A DNA stretch of 64,000 nucleotides from Cryptomeria japonica (taxonomy: Eukaryota > Streptophyta > Pinopsida > Cupressales > Cupressaceae): assembly GCF_030272615.1 (NCBI RefSeq), contig NC_081409.1, forward strand, positions 240,401,832 through 240,465,831, written 5' to 3'. Position 1 is the stretch's first letter, and each line of letters begins with the position of its first letter. Below the pieces are notes generated by a model. The model ran no database searches and was not told where the DNA came from. It saw only the letters and a program-made list of their open reading frames with translations. This document shows positions 46,454-56,839 of this stretch, piece after piece. A program made the position numbers and the translations under genes.

Positions 46454-48117
46454 TAATATCCATGAGTAGGGTAAGCTCTTTTCCACCAACTGACATTTTT
46501 CTCCTGAAGATGAGGAATATTACCTAGAACAAGGTAATTTGCAATATCAACATACAATGGGTCATGAAGTTGTAGAGAAAAGAGATGCTCATCAAGGAAA
46601 GAGTTATCTATGATAGGGTCTGATTCTACATTTGTTAGTCTAGACAGAAATTCTGCATCAATATTTACTTTTTTAGGCTTGTCTACTATAGTAACGTCAA
46701 ATTCCTGCAATAAGAGTAACCATCTAGCTAACCTACCAAAAACATCGAGTTTATTCATCAAGTAGCTTATTGTTGCATGATCTTTATACACAAAAACTTA
46801 AAACCCTATTATATAACATCTAAATTTGTTGAGAGCATAGATCGTTGCCAGCATCTCCTTTTATGTCATTGTATAGTTAGGTTCTGTAGATTCAAAAATT
46901 TTGCTAACATAGTATATGTTATACTCAATGATTCCTTTTTTTGGCCCAAGAATGGCTCCAACAACATGGTCTGAAGCTTTCATATGTATATGGAATGGAA
47001 GATTCCAATTTGGCCCTCTAAGAATAGGTGCTTCGGTTAATACATCCTTTAATTCTTGGAAAAATTTATAACAAGCATCAATGCATTCAAATTCCACATC
47101 TTTGGTGAGCAAAAGAAATAATAATGCAATTTTGCTATAATCTTTGATAAATGTTCTATAGTAACCAACATGTCCTAGAAAAGTTCTAACATCTTTATGC
47201 TTAGAAGGAACACATAGATCCTCACTCTTCATAATATCAACCTATATACCTTGTTGAGAAACATGATGGTCAAGCACCACATCTTCTTGCATCAACATAT
47301 AACACTTCTCATTACTTAATGGTAGATTATGATCTTCACACCTTTGAAGTATCTTTGTCAAATTTGCCAATTCCTCATCACAAGTTTCAAAATATGTGGT
47401 AAATTCATCCATGTATACCTCCATATAGCCATGGGTCAAATCTAGGAAGATATTAAGGACTGATCTCTATAAAATAGCAAGGGCATTACAAAGGCCAAAG
47501 GGTAGTACAGCATAGGCATAAGTGCCCAAAGGGCAAGTGGTGTTGTCTTATCTTGGTCCTCCAATACAATCCTTACCTGGTTATAGCCATTGAAACCATC
47601 TAGGGTGAGAAGTACTTCTTGCTTTCTAGGGAGTCCATGACCCGATCAATGAAAGGAAGGGGGAAATGATAGTCCATTGGTATTGAATTAAGCCCTTTGT
47701 AGTCCATGCAGAATCTCCATTCCCCACCCTTCTTGGGAACAAATAAGCAGTGAAAACCATTGACTATCAGAGATGGGGTATATGACTTTGATGTTCAACA
47801 ATTTCTACAACTATGTTTTAACTATCTCCTTGATAGCTAGACTCATTCTTCTCTAAGGTTGCCCTATTAACCTGAAATTATTTTTGATAATATCCCATGA
47901 GTACAAAGGCTTGGGTCAAAACCCTTCATTTCACTATAATCCTAGGAGTTGCTCTATGTTCCCGCAATAGAGAAATTAGTTGTGCTTCATGTTGTTGATC
48001 AAGTCTATTGTTAATGTTGAGAAGCTTAGTAGGAGTGATCTCCACTTGAATGGTGAGAAGACTCATTGATGTAGCATTCATGCATGTGATACCTGGATTA
48101 CCAATATGAAGAAGCAT
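46454..48117 (-). pseudogene. Element I reverse transcriptase-RNase H
   Basis: The N-terminal part of pol is at 48117-47926 (QQHEAQLISLLREHR). RT fingers and palm lie between 47800 and 47440, with stops. The catalytic motif reads VYMDEFTTYF (about 47410), so YMDD has become YMDE. Thumb and connection: TFLGHVGYYRTFIKDYSKIA (about 47190). RNase H: IHMKASDHVVGAILG (about 46985), where relatives have a D in HTDAS, and YKDHATISYLMNK with LARWLLLLQEFDV (46791-46720). Several catalytic acids are changed, so no activity is expected. Confidence 0.82.
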
Positions 48118-48364
48118 CTAATGAAGCAATTGTGTGGTAGACAATTAGTTCTCAGATAATGTTGTATGAAGGAGGGAATACAACAGACAAGAACATGATA
48201 AACATGATTAATTTTCTTCATCTATGTTATAATCATTTTATATATCTTAGGACTACATCTTCATCTTGGTGTTGTAGCATTGGGCTTCTTTCTATTACCA
48301 TTAGAGTTTGTAGAGTATTTTCCTCATTATCCCCAAGGTTAGGCCATACCAACTGATAAGTTTC

Positions 48365-48650
48365 TCAGTGAGGTTGAGATGGTGGATATAAAACAATTTT
48401 CTTAGTAACATTGTCATTTGAAACAATCATTTCACTTGATTTACATCCACTAAGGGCATATGTTGTTGTAAGCCAAAGTCTTCCTAAGATGAGTGGATAT
48501 CCTCCTAAGCTAGCCTTTGGTTGTAGGATTATGAAATCCATAGGATACTCCCAAGAATATAATGGTATGACTAGATCTTCCACGATCCCTTTTGGTTTTA
48601 TTGTTGAGTCATCAGCTAGTTGTGGGATAGTGGGTGTAGGCCTTAAGTTT
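48365..48650 (-). pseudogene. Element I protease, C-terminal part
   Basis: The minus strand reads NLRPTPTIPQLADDSTIKP-type residues, then VEDLVIPLYSWEYPMDFIIL and GGYPLILGRLWLTTTYA. These are the flap and C-terminal parts of an Athila/Tat-type aspartic protease. The active-site half is at about 50150-50200, on the other side of the insert. Confidence 0.8.
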
Positions 48651-49319
48651 GATGATTAAAATTTTGCATTGTTTATGTGGCTTTTGCCTACAACAATCGG
48701 CATCATGGCTAATATTACCAATGGTTTCGTTTGCCCAAACAAGAAGGGATGAAGAAAGGACGTGTGAGAGCCCCGCACATCTTTTAAGAAAACATTCTTT
48801 GCTTGGAGAAGATTTCCCACGAAGAGGCCATGTGTTAACACTTTGTGCAAATATGGATAATGGAGGGAATGTGATGGAAGAAACTCTGCCAACATGCCAC
48901 ATACCAACATCTCGAAGTGCTCATCAATTACCAAGGGAAGGCCACAAAACATTTTCACCCTCTTAACGTGTGTCCTTAGGTGCCCTGCCTCATCTAGGTA
49001 ATCAGGAAATACAACCTGAAGGTCGAGCATCATGCAATAGTTATGTAAAGATTCCAAGTGACTCTAGTTGGAAAAAGTCATGCATGCACTGGCATTTCGA
49101 CCAAAATAGAAAAAGGAATGATCGTGCAAATGGAACTGGGTGTTTTATTCCCTCGAGTTATGGAAAAAGGTGATGAAGATGCAGATGGTTCTCATGTCGA
49201 TAATCAAGGAAAATTGACGACATGAAATTCCCCAGCACAAGAATGCTTATCTTCGTCATCATGATTCTGCCACCAAAAAGAGATTATCCGTAACTGGTGA
49301 AGACGCTTGGAAGTGGTAG
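48651..49319 (+). pseudogene. Captured host-gene 3' coding end (fragment)
   Basis: On the + strand, opposite to element I, frame 1 stays open from about 48649 to 49173 with a single stop (48964-48966). The reading continues in frame 2 (from 49160, MEKGDEDADGSHVDNQ) and then frame 3 (about 49236, HKNAYLRHHDSATKK) to TAG at 49317-49319. The residues are rich in Pro, Ser and His, with no retroelement motif. The stretch NDRANGTGCFIPSS resembles a short GTGxFIP-type motif I associate with C-terminal tails of some plant proteins, possibly the PAP/OAS1-like nucleotidyltransferases; this link comes from memory and is weak. The loss of frame by small shifts fits an old pseudogene fragment. Confidence 0.45.
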
Positions 49320-50149
49320 AAATATTATATAAGGTCAGAGAGAAGAATAAAAAAGGGAGTTCTCTTCCAGAGAATGAAAATCCTCTCTGCTTCTAATGAA
49401 TAGCAAGATTGTGTAGCTCTTTTAGTCCTGGGATATACAATAGGCGTATTTTTATGTGCTTAAAAGAATTATATCTCAGTTCTCTTTTTGAGCCTTAGCA
49501 TGTTTTCCATTAATAAAATATTGGACTATGCTCAAGTCGCCTTTTTGAAATTTATTATGGAATATGTTTTGTGCTCATAATTGAAATGCTTGATTGTTTT
49601 TTTGTCCAAATTTTTTTGGGATTATTGATCTCTCTAGTAATGAATGGATCATGTAAGAAATTCTAGTCCATTTTCATAAAAGGGTAACCTCAAATTATAT
49701 TGTTTCATATAGAACAAGTTTGTTAATTACAGGAAAATTTGAAGGATTTGTTTGTTTAATTTTGTTTGGCCTTTGCATGTACTCTTTGCTGCTAAATCTT
49801 GAGTATTTCATCTTATGTTTAATTACTTTGATGACTTATTCTTATCTATCATAGAGAGTTTTTGATGTACTGTGCTTATTTCTCAAAATAAATGAATCTT
49901 AGATGTCTTTATATCCTAAAGATTAAAGTGTTGTAAAAGCTCTGAATTTCATTATAAGCTTGTAAGTCACTAAGATGATGTTTTGGTGTTAGGCATTTTG
50001 AGTTACTCCTTTCCCTTTTCATCCCCTCTGAATTATGAAGAGATGACTTCTAAAATCTCGTAGGTTGCTTCATAGGCCACACTAAGTCCTACACCTGTGA
50101 AGCTTCTCGACTACCCTTATTTAAAGTGATAGCCTTATTAGGGATCAAC
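49320..50149 (+). other. 3' UTR-like part of the insert in element I
   Basis: AT-rich, no coding frame on either strand. A + strand AATAAAA (about 49515) lies about 200 bp after the last stop and could be a polyadenylation signal of the captured gene. Element I protease resumes at about 50150. No terminal repeats or poly-A tail that would name the carrier were found. Confidence 0.4.
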
Positions 50150-52251
50150 AGTTTATCTCATCATTACATTAATGGTTGCTCTTAGATCAATCAGTATGCT
50201 TGGTATCAATATTCTATTGAATATGGCATTCACCATAAGTCTAACAGAATCAATATATTTAAGAACAATGATCCTTTCTAACATAATATATGTCAGTTGT
50301 CCCACCACATGAACAGTTGTTGGATCCTTTTTCTTCCCACCTGGTTTCTTGAGGCATAATCCTTTAATGCTTTTATTGTAGATAGTCACATCCTTGATTG
50401 CTTGGAATAATAGGATTTTTGCATTGGCATTATTGAGCTGGTCTAGAAAATCAAAGATTGGTTCAAATTTTGGTTTTTGTATACTAAGCATCTCTAATAG
50501 GCGGTGTAGGAATTTTATTGGTCTCTTGTTCAAGTAAAGAACTTTTGTTGCTCAATTGAGAATAAACATTAGTTGATGATTCATCTGAAGGAATTTTAGT
50601 AGTAATTGGTTGTGTTGGAGCAACTAAAGTTTTTGCAGAATGAAGATGCATATTGTTAATATCCAAAACATAGGAGAAATTGTTGTGTATCATTGCCACA
50701 AGCCTGTTGCACATGACGATTATTGAGGTTAAGTGTAGGTTGTGTCCGTAATTGTGTGGATTTTGGAGGTGGTGGAGTAGGATTTGTAGAGTTGGGCATT
50801 ATGGCAGGTTGTGAAAGTAGGGTTTGAAGTTATTGTGGATATCCTGCATTAGGATTTTCCCAGCCCTCCATTGTTGATGTTGCTACCAACTTGACTAAGG
50901 CATCTACCAATAAGGATATTGGTTCTAGAATTGAAAAGATGGCCAAACCCCAGGAGGATTACTCTATGATGAGGAACCATAGTTCATCCAACTAGGAGGC
51001 TGATTTTTCCATTGATTGAAATTACCATAGGAGTTATTATAGGGTAGAGGATCATGAGGTATATCTTGTCTCTGGTTCAATGGCTTTTGTTGGGCTAGAC
51101 AGAAAACTTGGCTATCCTCATCTTATTAAGCCTTTAAATTAGATTTGTCTTCTATACTTGTGATCCTCTAACATTTGCAATCTTTTTTCTTATAGTGACA
51201 ATAAGAGCAATATTCATTCAAGACAACCTCTACTTCTTCCTACTTTTTTATTACTTACAGTGTATCCAATTGAGTAGCCATATGGTTAATGATGTCCTCC
51301 ATGTCTATGAGTAGGTTTCTAATCTCCATCTAAGAGACACCTGCATCTATTTTTTATGTCGATGTTCTTATGTTGCAAGTCTTCTTCATTGTTGATATGG
51401 AGTAGTTTCTAGCAAGTTGATAGATGTCTTCCCAAGAAGCTTGGGAGATACCTTATCCTCCCATTAGGTCCAATGCATCCATGCAGTCTTCATTAACTCC
51501 CTTGAGAAAGATAAGCTTGAGAAAATATTCTCCCAAATGGTTAAGCTTAGATTTCTATAGAAAAAACAAAAATCATTCCACATAGTCTTCCAATGACTCA
51601 TCTTCCTTCTAACTCATTCTAAAGATATCATATCCTCTTGTTCTCCTCCTTTGCAATATTCCTTGTTTTTCTTCCTCATCTAGTCCTAATCAGCTATTAC
51701 ATCTCTTCCCAAAATCATGAACCATCTCAAGGCAAAATCCTTGAGAATTGCAGGAAGAATTTCAACCTATGGGCATTTGTATTGTAGTCATAACTACGAC
51801 ATAAGACATCAAATTAAAAAAGAAAAGTGTATGGGTCTTTAATGATAAGCTTATGAAAGTTAGAAAGAGTTGACGGTGATATGTTTCTAAGAGTAGCATT
51901 CCTTGCTAGGCATAGAATGGAAAGATGGAAAGTTGGTGTTTCATTATATTGGTCATTCTAACGATTGGCATCTCCCATGTTGGCTCTGGGTGGAAAGTTG
52001 TGTGGTGTCGAATTATAAGATGAATTGAAACCATTTTGAGAAGTGGGTGATGAAGGAGAATGGTATATTAGTTGTATTTCTACCACAACTGCTTGAACGG
52101 ATGAACTGTTAATATTAGGAAGGAACCTTCCAAAAGGATTCCTCCTCTGCATACAATAAATGTGTTCCTTGCTCCAACATACCTCCACGTGGTTAGTAAA
52201 AATTTTGGAAGTTTGTTTAAAAGCTAAAGGTCCTAAAGATTGTTCAAGCAA
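50150..52251 (-). pseudogene. Element I gag and protease start
   Basis: Starts near 52251 (EQSLGPLAFKQTSKIFT...). Then a Pro/Ser/Asn-rich part, and from about 51905 ATLRNISPSTLSNFHKLIIKD, FDVLCRSYDY, YLARNYS-like and other capsid residues across many stops. A degenerate zinc-binding motif YCSYCHYKKKDC (about 51215-51180) has Lys in the place of His. The protease active-site half reads VNAIFNRILIPSILIDLRATINVM (50260-50155, in part): the usual LGAT is LRAT. The frame stops at the insert boundary at about 50150. Confidence 0.75.
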
Positions 52252-52316
52252 TCAATTCTATTCCTAAGAAACAATGAAAAACTTAAAACAACCCAGTTAA
52301 CTTCATACCTTGACAC

Positions 52317-52334
52317 CATCCCTAACAATGGTGT
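52317..52334 (-). promoter_or_regulatory. Possible primer binding site of element I
   Basis: The minus strand reads ACACCATTGTTAGGGATGG, which matches the Athila-type site GGCGCCGTTGCCGGGGA apart from transitions. It lies just upstream of gag, as expected. Confidence 0.45.
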
Positions 52335-52340
52335 TAAAAA

Positions 52341-54131
52341 TGTTGAACCTTCTATTTCCACTTGTGATTTGGTGTTGGTCTAATAGCTTTCACAACTCAT
52401 GGATAGTTATGCAAATTGAGCAACCCTTCATGGACTAAAAGCTACATTTAACTTGTCCAATCCAAGGGTTGTAAACTTGAAATGGGATTGCACTGTATAT
52501 GCATCATGAAGTCACCTATGATGTTATCCTATGCTAAGAGAAAAGATTGTAGTGAAAGAAAATGCTAGAAAGTAACTACTAAGAGTTAATATTACTAATA
52601 ATGAAATATAGCAAAAAAACAAGTACAATGAAAACAAAGTGTGACAACAAAAGTAATTACAACAACAACTACTATGGCTAACACTTATACTATCTTAGTA
52701 AAAGGAACAATAACTACTACATGATAACAATAATAACCATAATACTATGCTACAGTTGTATGAAATCTAAGTAAATTAAAAGGATCCAATTAAAATAAAT
52801 AAACAAACTTCGAGTTGCATTACCTCAAGTGGGCCCCATAGGTAAAGCACTCTTCAAAGGATCAACAAAATCAAATAAGTAATTTTGCAAATGCATTGTC
52901 TTTCATATTCAACAAGTATACATAACAGATTTGTATTAAAAAAAGATACGTTAACAATGGTAATGGCATTAACCTTTGCAAGTTCTATTTGGACCCAAAT
53001 ATAGTCTCCAATCCGATGACTCAATCTATCACTAACTTGTCACTCATTTCCTAGATGTAGGAAAAGATTTATTAGCAGATAGAGAAAACGTAAAGCATCT
53101 AACAGTCCTAATAAGACAAAAACTCATAACCTATCAAGATATAAATTTCCACTTCCAACAACAAAATAGATCAATGCATAACACTTCCACAAGTAGTTGG
53201 TCATGTTATTGAAGAAGTCCATGAATGACCCTCTTTAATAGCCTGAGGTGATCGAGTTGTTTGTTGACTGGTTCAAAGTCAATTCTACCTTTGACTGCAT
53301 GAGGCTATAAAGTATTAGCTACAAGAACAATTTCACCTAGCTTGACAAGAACAATGCATAACAATTTAGCATTCAAAACATTGCAAATCATAACAATTAT
53401 CCAGTCTCATCACATCATGCATAGTTATAAGCATGTGTGTGTGTGTGTGTGTGTGTGTGTGGGCACGAGTGGAGGGGGGGGGAGGGGGAGCTTATGAAAA
53501 TAGACAAATTATAGGCCTATCACTCCCTATTACATTTTAGTGATATACATGGTGAAAGTATCATTCGCTCTTTAGAAATGAGAGATATTTTGTAGCTACA
53601 ATTGAGGATAACAATTATAAACTTTAAATTCAATTGGTGCATTACCAATCTTTCCTACACAAGTCAATTCCTTACAATTATAATATTATGTCAACATATA
53701 TACCACATAAGAAGTCATATAAAAAATAGACCTTTTCTTTGATTCTAAAGAATTGAAAATGAATATTATCACTTATGATCTTAGCCCAAAGGATCTTTTT
53801 AATGTCACTAAAACTTTTTAAATATAATAAAACATCCAATCTTCAAAATTTTCCATTGTATCTGATCTCATGATGCTCTAAAAAAAAGTGACCATGTCGT
53901 TAACTTTAAAATATTTTTTTCCTAAATAGAACTTTTGGCTTCTTTTAAGGTTTGAGCTTGTGTAGCCATTCATTAGTAATAATTTGAAGACAAATTTCAG
54001 GTACTTGATCATATATTTTCTTTGCCTACTCCTTGGTGACATAAGTGATGGTGAGATAAACTAAAATTCCAAATGAATAGTTCAAGCTCAAAAAAAATTC
54101 TTGAAGAATTCTCATAATTCTTTGCACCTTA
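52341..54131. other. Probable 5' LTR region of element I, non-coding
   Basis: Between the PBS-like site and element H. AT-rich, no recognised coding sequence. It starts with TGTTGAACC, which could be the LTR terminus. Contains a (TG)14 microsatellite at 53434-53461 followed by a G-rich run. No second copy was found in the window, so LTR status rests on position. Confidence 0.4.
53434..53490. repeat. (TG)14 microsatellite and G-rich run
   Basis: 28 bases of TG (53434-53461), then at 53471-53490 a run of GG, nine G and five G separated by single A. The G runs could form a quadruplex on the + strand. Confidence 0.9.
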
Positions 54132-55463
54132 TGTTAGACTTGTGTGTATATTGTTGTCATTGATGTGAAACCAATTATCTGGTATGGACCAAACAATGTA
54201 TGCAATATATTGAGTACAATTCAATTATCCTGTTTGATCATAATAAGTTATGCACAGTTCATTATTATCAAGTTTGATTTGGATGTTTTATGTAGTCGGT
54301 ATGTGTAAAAGAGCAGGTGTTGTGTGTTTTGGTATTAGGGGTAATGCAATAAGATGAGTTGTTATAATGGAGTGGTATCTGGAAGATTCCTATCTTCATA
54401 ATTCTATATTGTGTTTGCTCGTGTCTCGGTATCAGTTATTTTGGTCATGTCAGTTGTATCTCTTCAAGTTTTGTGTTAAAGTACTCTTGGTATGCGTGGA
54501 ATCTATTTGGAGACATTATGCTTGAGTTTTGTGATAATGGGTCAGTATCTATGGGTCTGGATGACCCTGTCACATTCCAGTAATCATGGTATATGCATCG
54601 ATGAATGGATTATGTAAAAGGAAGTGTGTTGGTATCTTGCAGAGGTTGACTTGGTCAAGCTTTTATTGGATAACGTGTTGAGCTAGGTTGGCACATTATT
54701 CTTGTGTATATGTCCTCTTGTATATATGTAGAAGCATGTGATGTGTGAGTGTGAAAGACAGAATGGAGATGTGCGTATGAAGTGTGAGTTGCATATAGCA
54801 AAGGCAGTTGGTGGCACATTATTCTTGTGTATATGTCCTCCAGTATATTTGTAGAAGCATGTGATGTGTGAGTGTGAGAGACAGAATGAAGATGTGTGTA
54901 TGAAGTGTGAGTTGCATATAGCAAAGGCAGTTGGTGAAAAGTCAGAATGTAGTTAGTATTGCAGTGTTGTAGTAGCCCTTCACCGGACCTGTTGCAGAAC
55001 AGTTGTACAGAGATCTTTCACCGAATCTACTATAAGGGTTGTGGTTTGTGATCTGAGCTTAATCTTGGAACTGATCTCATACATTTGGAGATAAAATCCT
55101 CTTCAATTCAACCTTTTCTGTTGCAGTGAGCATTCTGGCAGTTAGCCATCTTTTGTATTATTGCAATGAGCAGTCTGACAGTGAGTTGTTTTTGTAATCT
55201 AGCAATGAGCCACCCCTTTGTAAAACACCATATAACTAGTTATACTATCTTCAGAGTTAACACTCTCTGTGGTTTTTCCCATTTGGGTTTTCCATGTATA
55301 AATTATGGTGTTCCTTTTGTGGTTGTGTTTTTCATATTTGCTATTTCATATGTGTTAAGCATATTTGGTCAGAAAGTTTAAGTTCAGTAAAAGTTTTAAT
55401 TTTTGTGGGAATATTGATTCACCTCCCCTCTTGGTATTTCAGTCTCATCAACCAATCCAAACA
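54132..55463 (+). repeat. 5' LTR of element H
   Basis: 1332 bp, TGTTAGAC...CCAAACA. It has the TTTTTCCCATTTGGGTTTTCC R-type motif in part at about 55275-55294 and a GATTCACC U5-type block at about 55424. It is about 100 bp longer than the 3' LTR, mostly because of a 123-bp tandem duplication. Confidence 0.92.
54690..54936. repeat. 123-bp tandem duplication in the element H 5' LTR
   Basis: GGCACATTATTCTTGTG... at 54690 is repeated from 54813 with few differences. The 3' LTR has the sequence once (about 59362 onward), with a different short insertion. Confidence 0.92.
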
Positions 55464-55465
55464 AT

Positions 55466-55482
55466 TGGTATCATAGTTGTGG
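55466..55482 (+). promoter_or_regulatory. Element H primer binding site
   Basis: TGGTATCATAGTTGTGG, two bases after the LTR end; the first eight bases match the initiator Met tRNA site used by B, C, F and G. Confidence 0.85.
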
Positions 55483-55533
55483 TCCCTTGTCTGAAAGCTT
55501 AACCATTTGAGGGAGATCCGCATTGGTTGAATA

Positions 55534-56551
55534 ATGGCACCTACGTGCATGACCAGAGAATTTCAGTTGGATGAAGACTTGAACACGACTCTTGAAGATT
55601 TGGAAAGTGTTGAATCAGAGAATGAGGAATTGAAAGAAAATGTGAAGGTAGCGAATGAATGTGTACAGAAGTTGAGAGAGAAAATTCAGAAAGTCAAACT
55701 AAGGCATAAGGAGGTTAGCAATCAGTTGAAGCGGGCAAATGAGACTATTAAAGATCCGATGCAGAAGATTGAGGAGAAAGACTAGATAGAGCAATCCCTG
55801 AATGAAACAATCAAGCTGAAGTCTGAGGAAAGTGAGAAGCTAGAGAAAGAAGTGAAGAATCTGAAGGCAGAAAATAAAGTCCTTGACAATAGCAAGCCCT
55901 TGGAAGATTTTATCAGCATGTAGAAGGCTCATTTGGACAAGACCGGACTTGGATTTCAACCCGATATGTGTTCAAATCAAAATGATAAAGGCAAAGAAGT
56001 CAAAACTGAAGTTGAGAAGAAATCAAAAGATGCAAGAAAGACCTGAAATCAAATTCCTAATGCAAGAAGACCACTGGTTCGACAACCTAATACATAAAGG
56101 TACCCATCTTTTAATGGTTATTGTTTTCAATGCAATAAATTTGGACATAAGGTTGCAAACTGTAGAAGCATTCAGTGTTATAGTTTCAAGAGGTTTCGTC
56201 ATAAGGCAAATCATTGTAGAAACCATGTTGTGAGTCAAAATCAAAATCCGGTTGAAGCAAATAAGATTAATTACTTGTTATACTTGCAATGGCTATGGTC
56301 ATAAGGCTAATCAATGCAGATATAGATCTCATCTGGTAAAGAAGGTGATCAATTGTTTCAAGTGCAAGCAATCCGAACATTACGCTAATCAATGTAGCAA
56401 GGGAAATGTGGAGAAATCTGCTAAGAAAAGTGTGATGAAAAATGATGAATCAAAAAAGGAAAATTTGGTTTGGAGAAAGAAGGAAGAGAAGATAGGAAGC
56501 GGGCTTGATGTATCAGAATTCGATGCAGGCACCTCTTCCTCCAGTAACTAA
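55534..56551 (+). pseudogene. Element H ORF1: coiled-coil, four zinc knuckles (gag-like)
   Basis: ATG at 55534. The first roughly 130 codons are Glu/Lys/Leu-rich with heptad-like spacing (LEDLESVESENEELKENVKV in part), a likely coiled coil. Stops at 55783 and 55921 interrupt it. Four knuckles follow: CFQCNKFGHKVANC (about 56119), CYSFKRFRHKANHC (second Cys lost), and after a frameshift near 56265 CYTCNGYGHKANQC and CFKCKQSEHYANQC. The frame ends with an acidic, Ser-rich tail at 56551. Knuckle number is higher than the one or two usual for copia gag. The role is probably RNA binding and particle formation; the classic gag capsid core is not evident. Confidence 0.75.
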
Positions 56552-56839
56552 ATTTAATGCTTTGGCTCAGGGGGAGTTCCATTCCTAGGGAAAGATATTT
56601 CACTCTCCCCTGTCTGAGTGGATCATGTTGTTGATCTGACATGACTATGTTTTGGAAGTTATCCGATAATCAAAGAACTATTGTTGACATCATTGATAAG
56701 ATAGTTTTTGGCAGAAAAACCCTAAACAGGAATTTTTGGCAAGTTAAGTATCAGCCTTTTGAATTCATTTGTTCATTGTCAATCATTTGTGCTTAAGAAT
56801 ATTGCGAATAGTAGAGAGATAGCAGAGCAAGAGAACAAT

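Larger units (their letters stand above)
45058..52340 (-). mobile_element. Element I: Athila/Tat-like Ty3/gypsy retrotransposon, heavily decayed
   Basis: Minus-strand order: PBS-like site (about 52317-52334), gag (about 52251-50715), protease (split), RT, RNase H, integrase ending at about 45227. Gag contains TLRNISPSTLSNFHKLI and FDVLCRSYDY, and protease has LADDST.KPKGIVEDLV. Both patterns are typical of plant Athila/Tat-type elements. It is the oldest element here, with many stops and frameshifts and a foreign 1.5-kb insert in the protease. E lies about 170 bp beyond the integrase end, so E probably inserted in I's 3' region. Neither LTR boundary could be fixed. Confidence 0.8.

Noticed and set aside
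48656-49057. Minus-strand frame of 133 codons in the insert in element I
   Set aside because: The + strand over the same bases continues as coding-like sequence beyond both ends and closes at a stop followed by a 3' UTR-like tail; the minus frame does neither.
54655-54924. Minus-strand frame with duplicated HTHTSHAST blocks
   Set aside because: Shadow of the 123-bp LTR duplication in element H.
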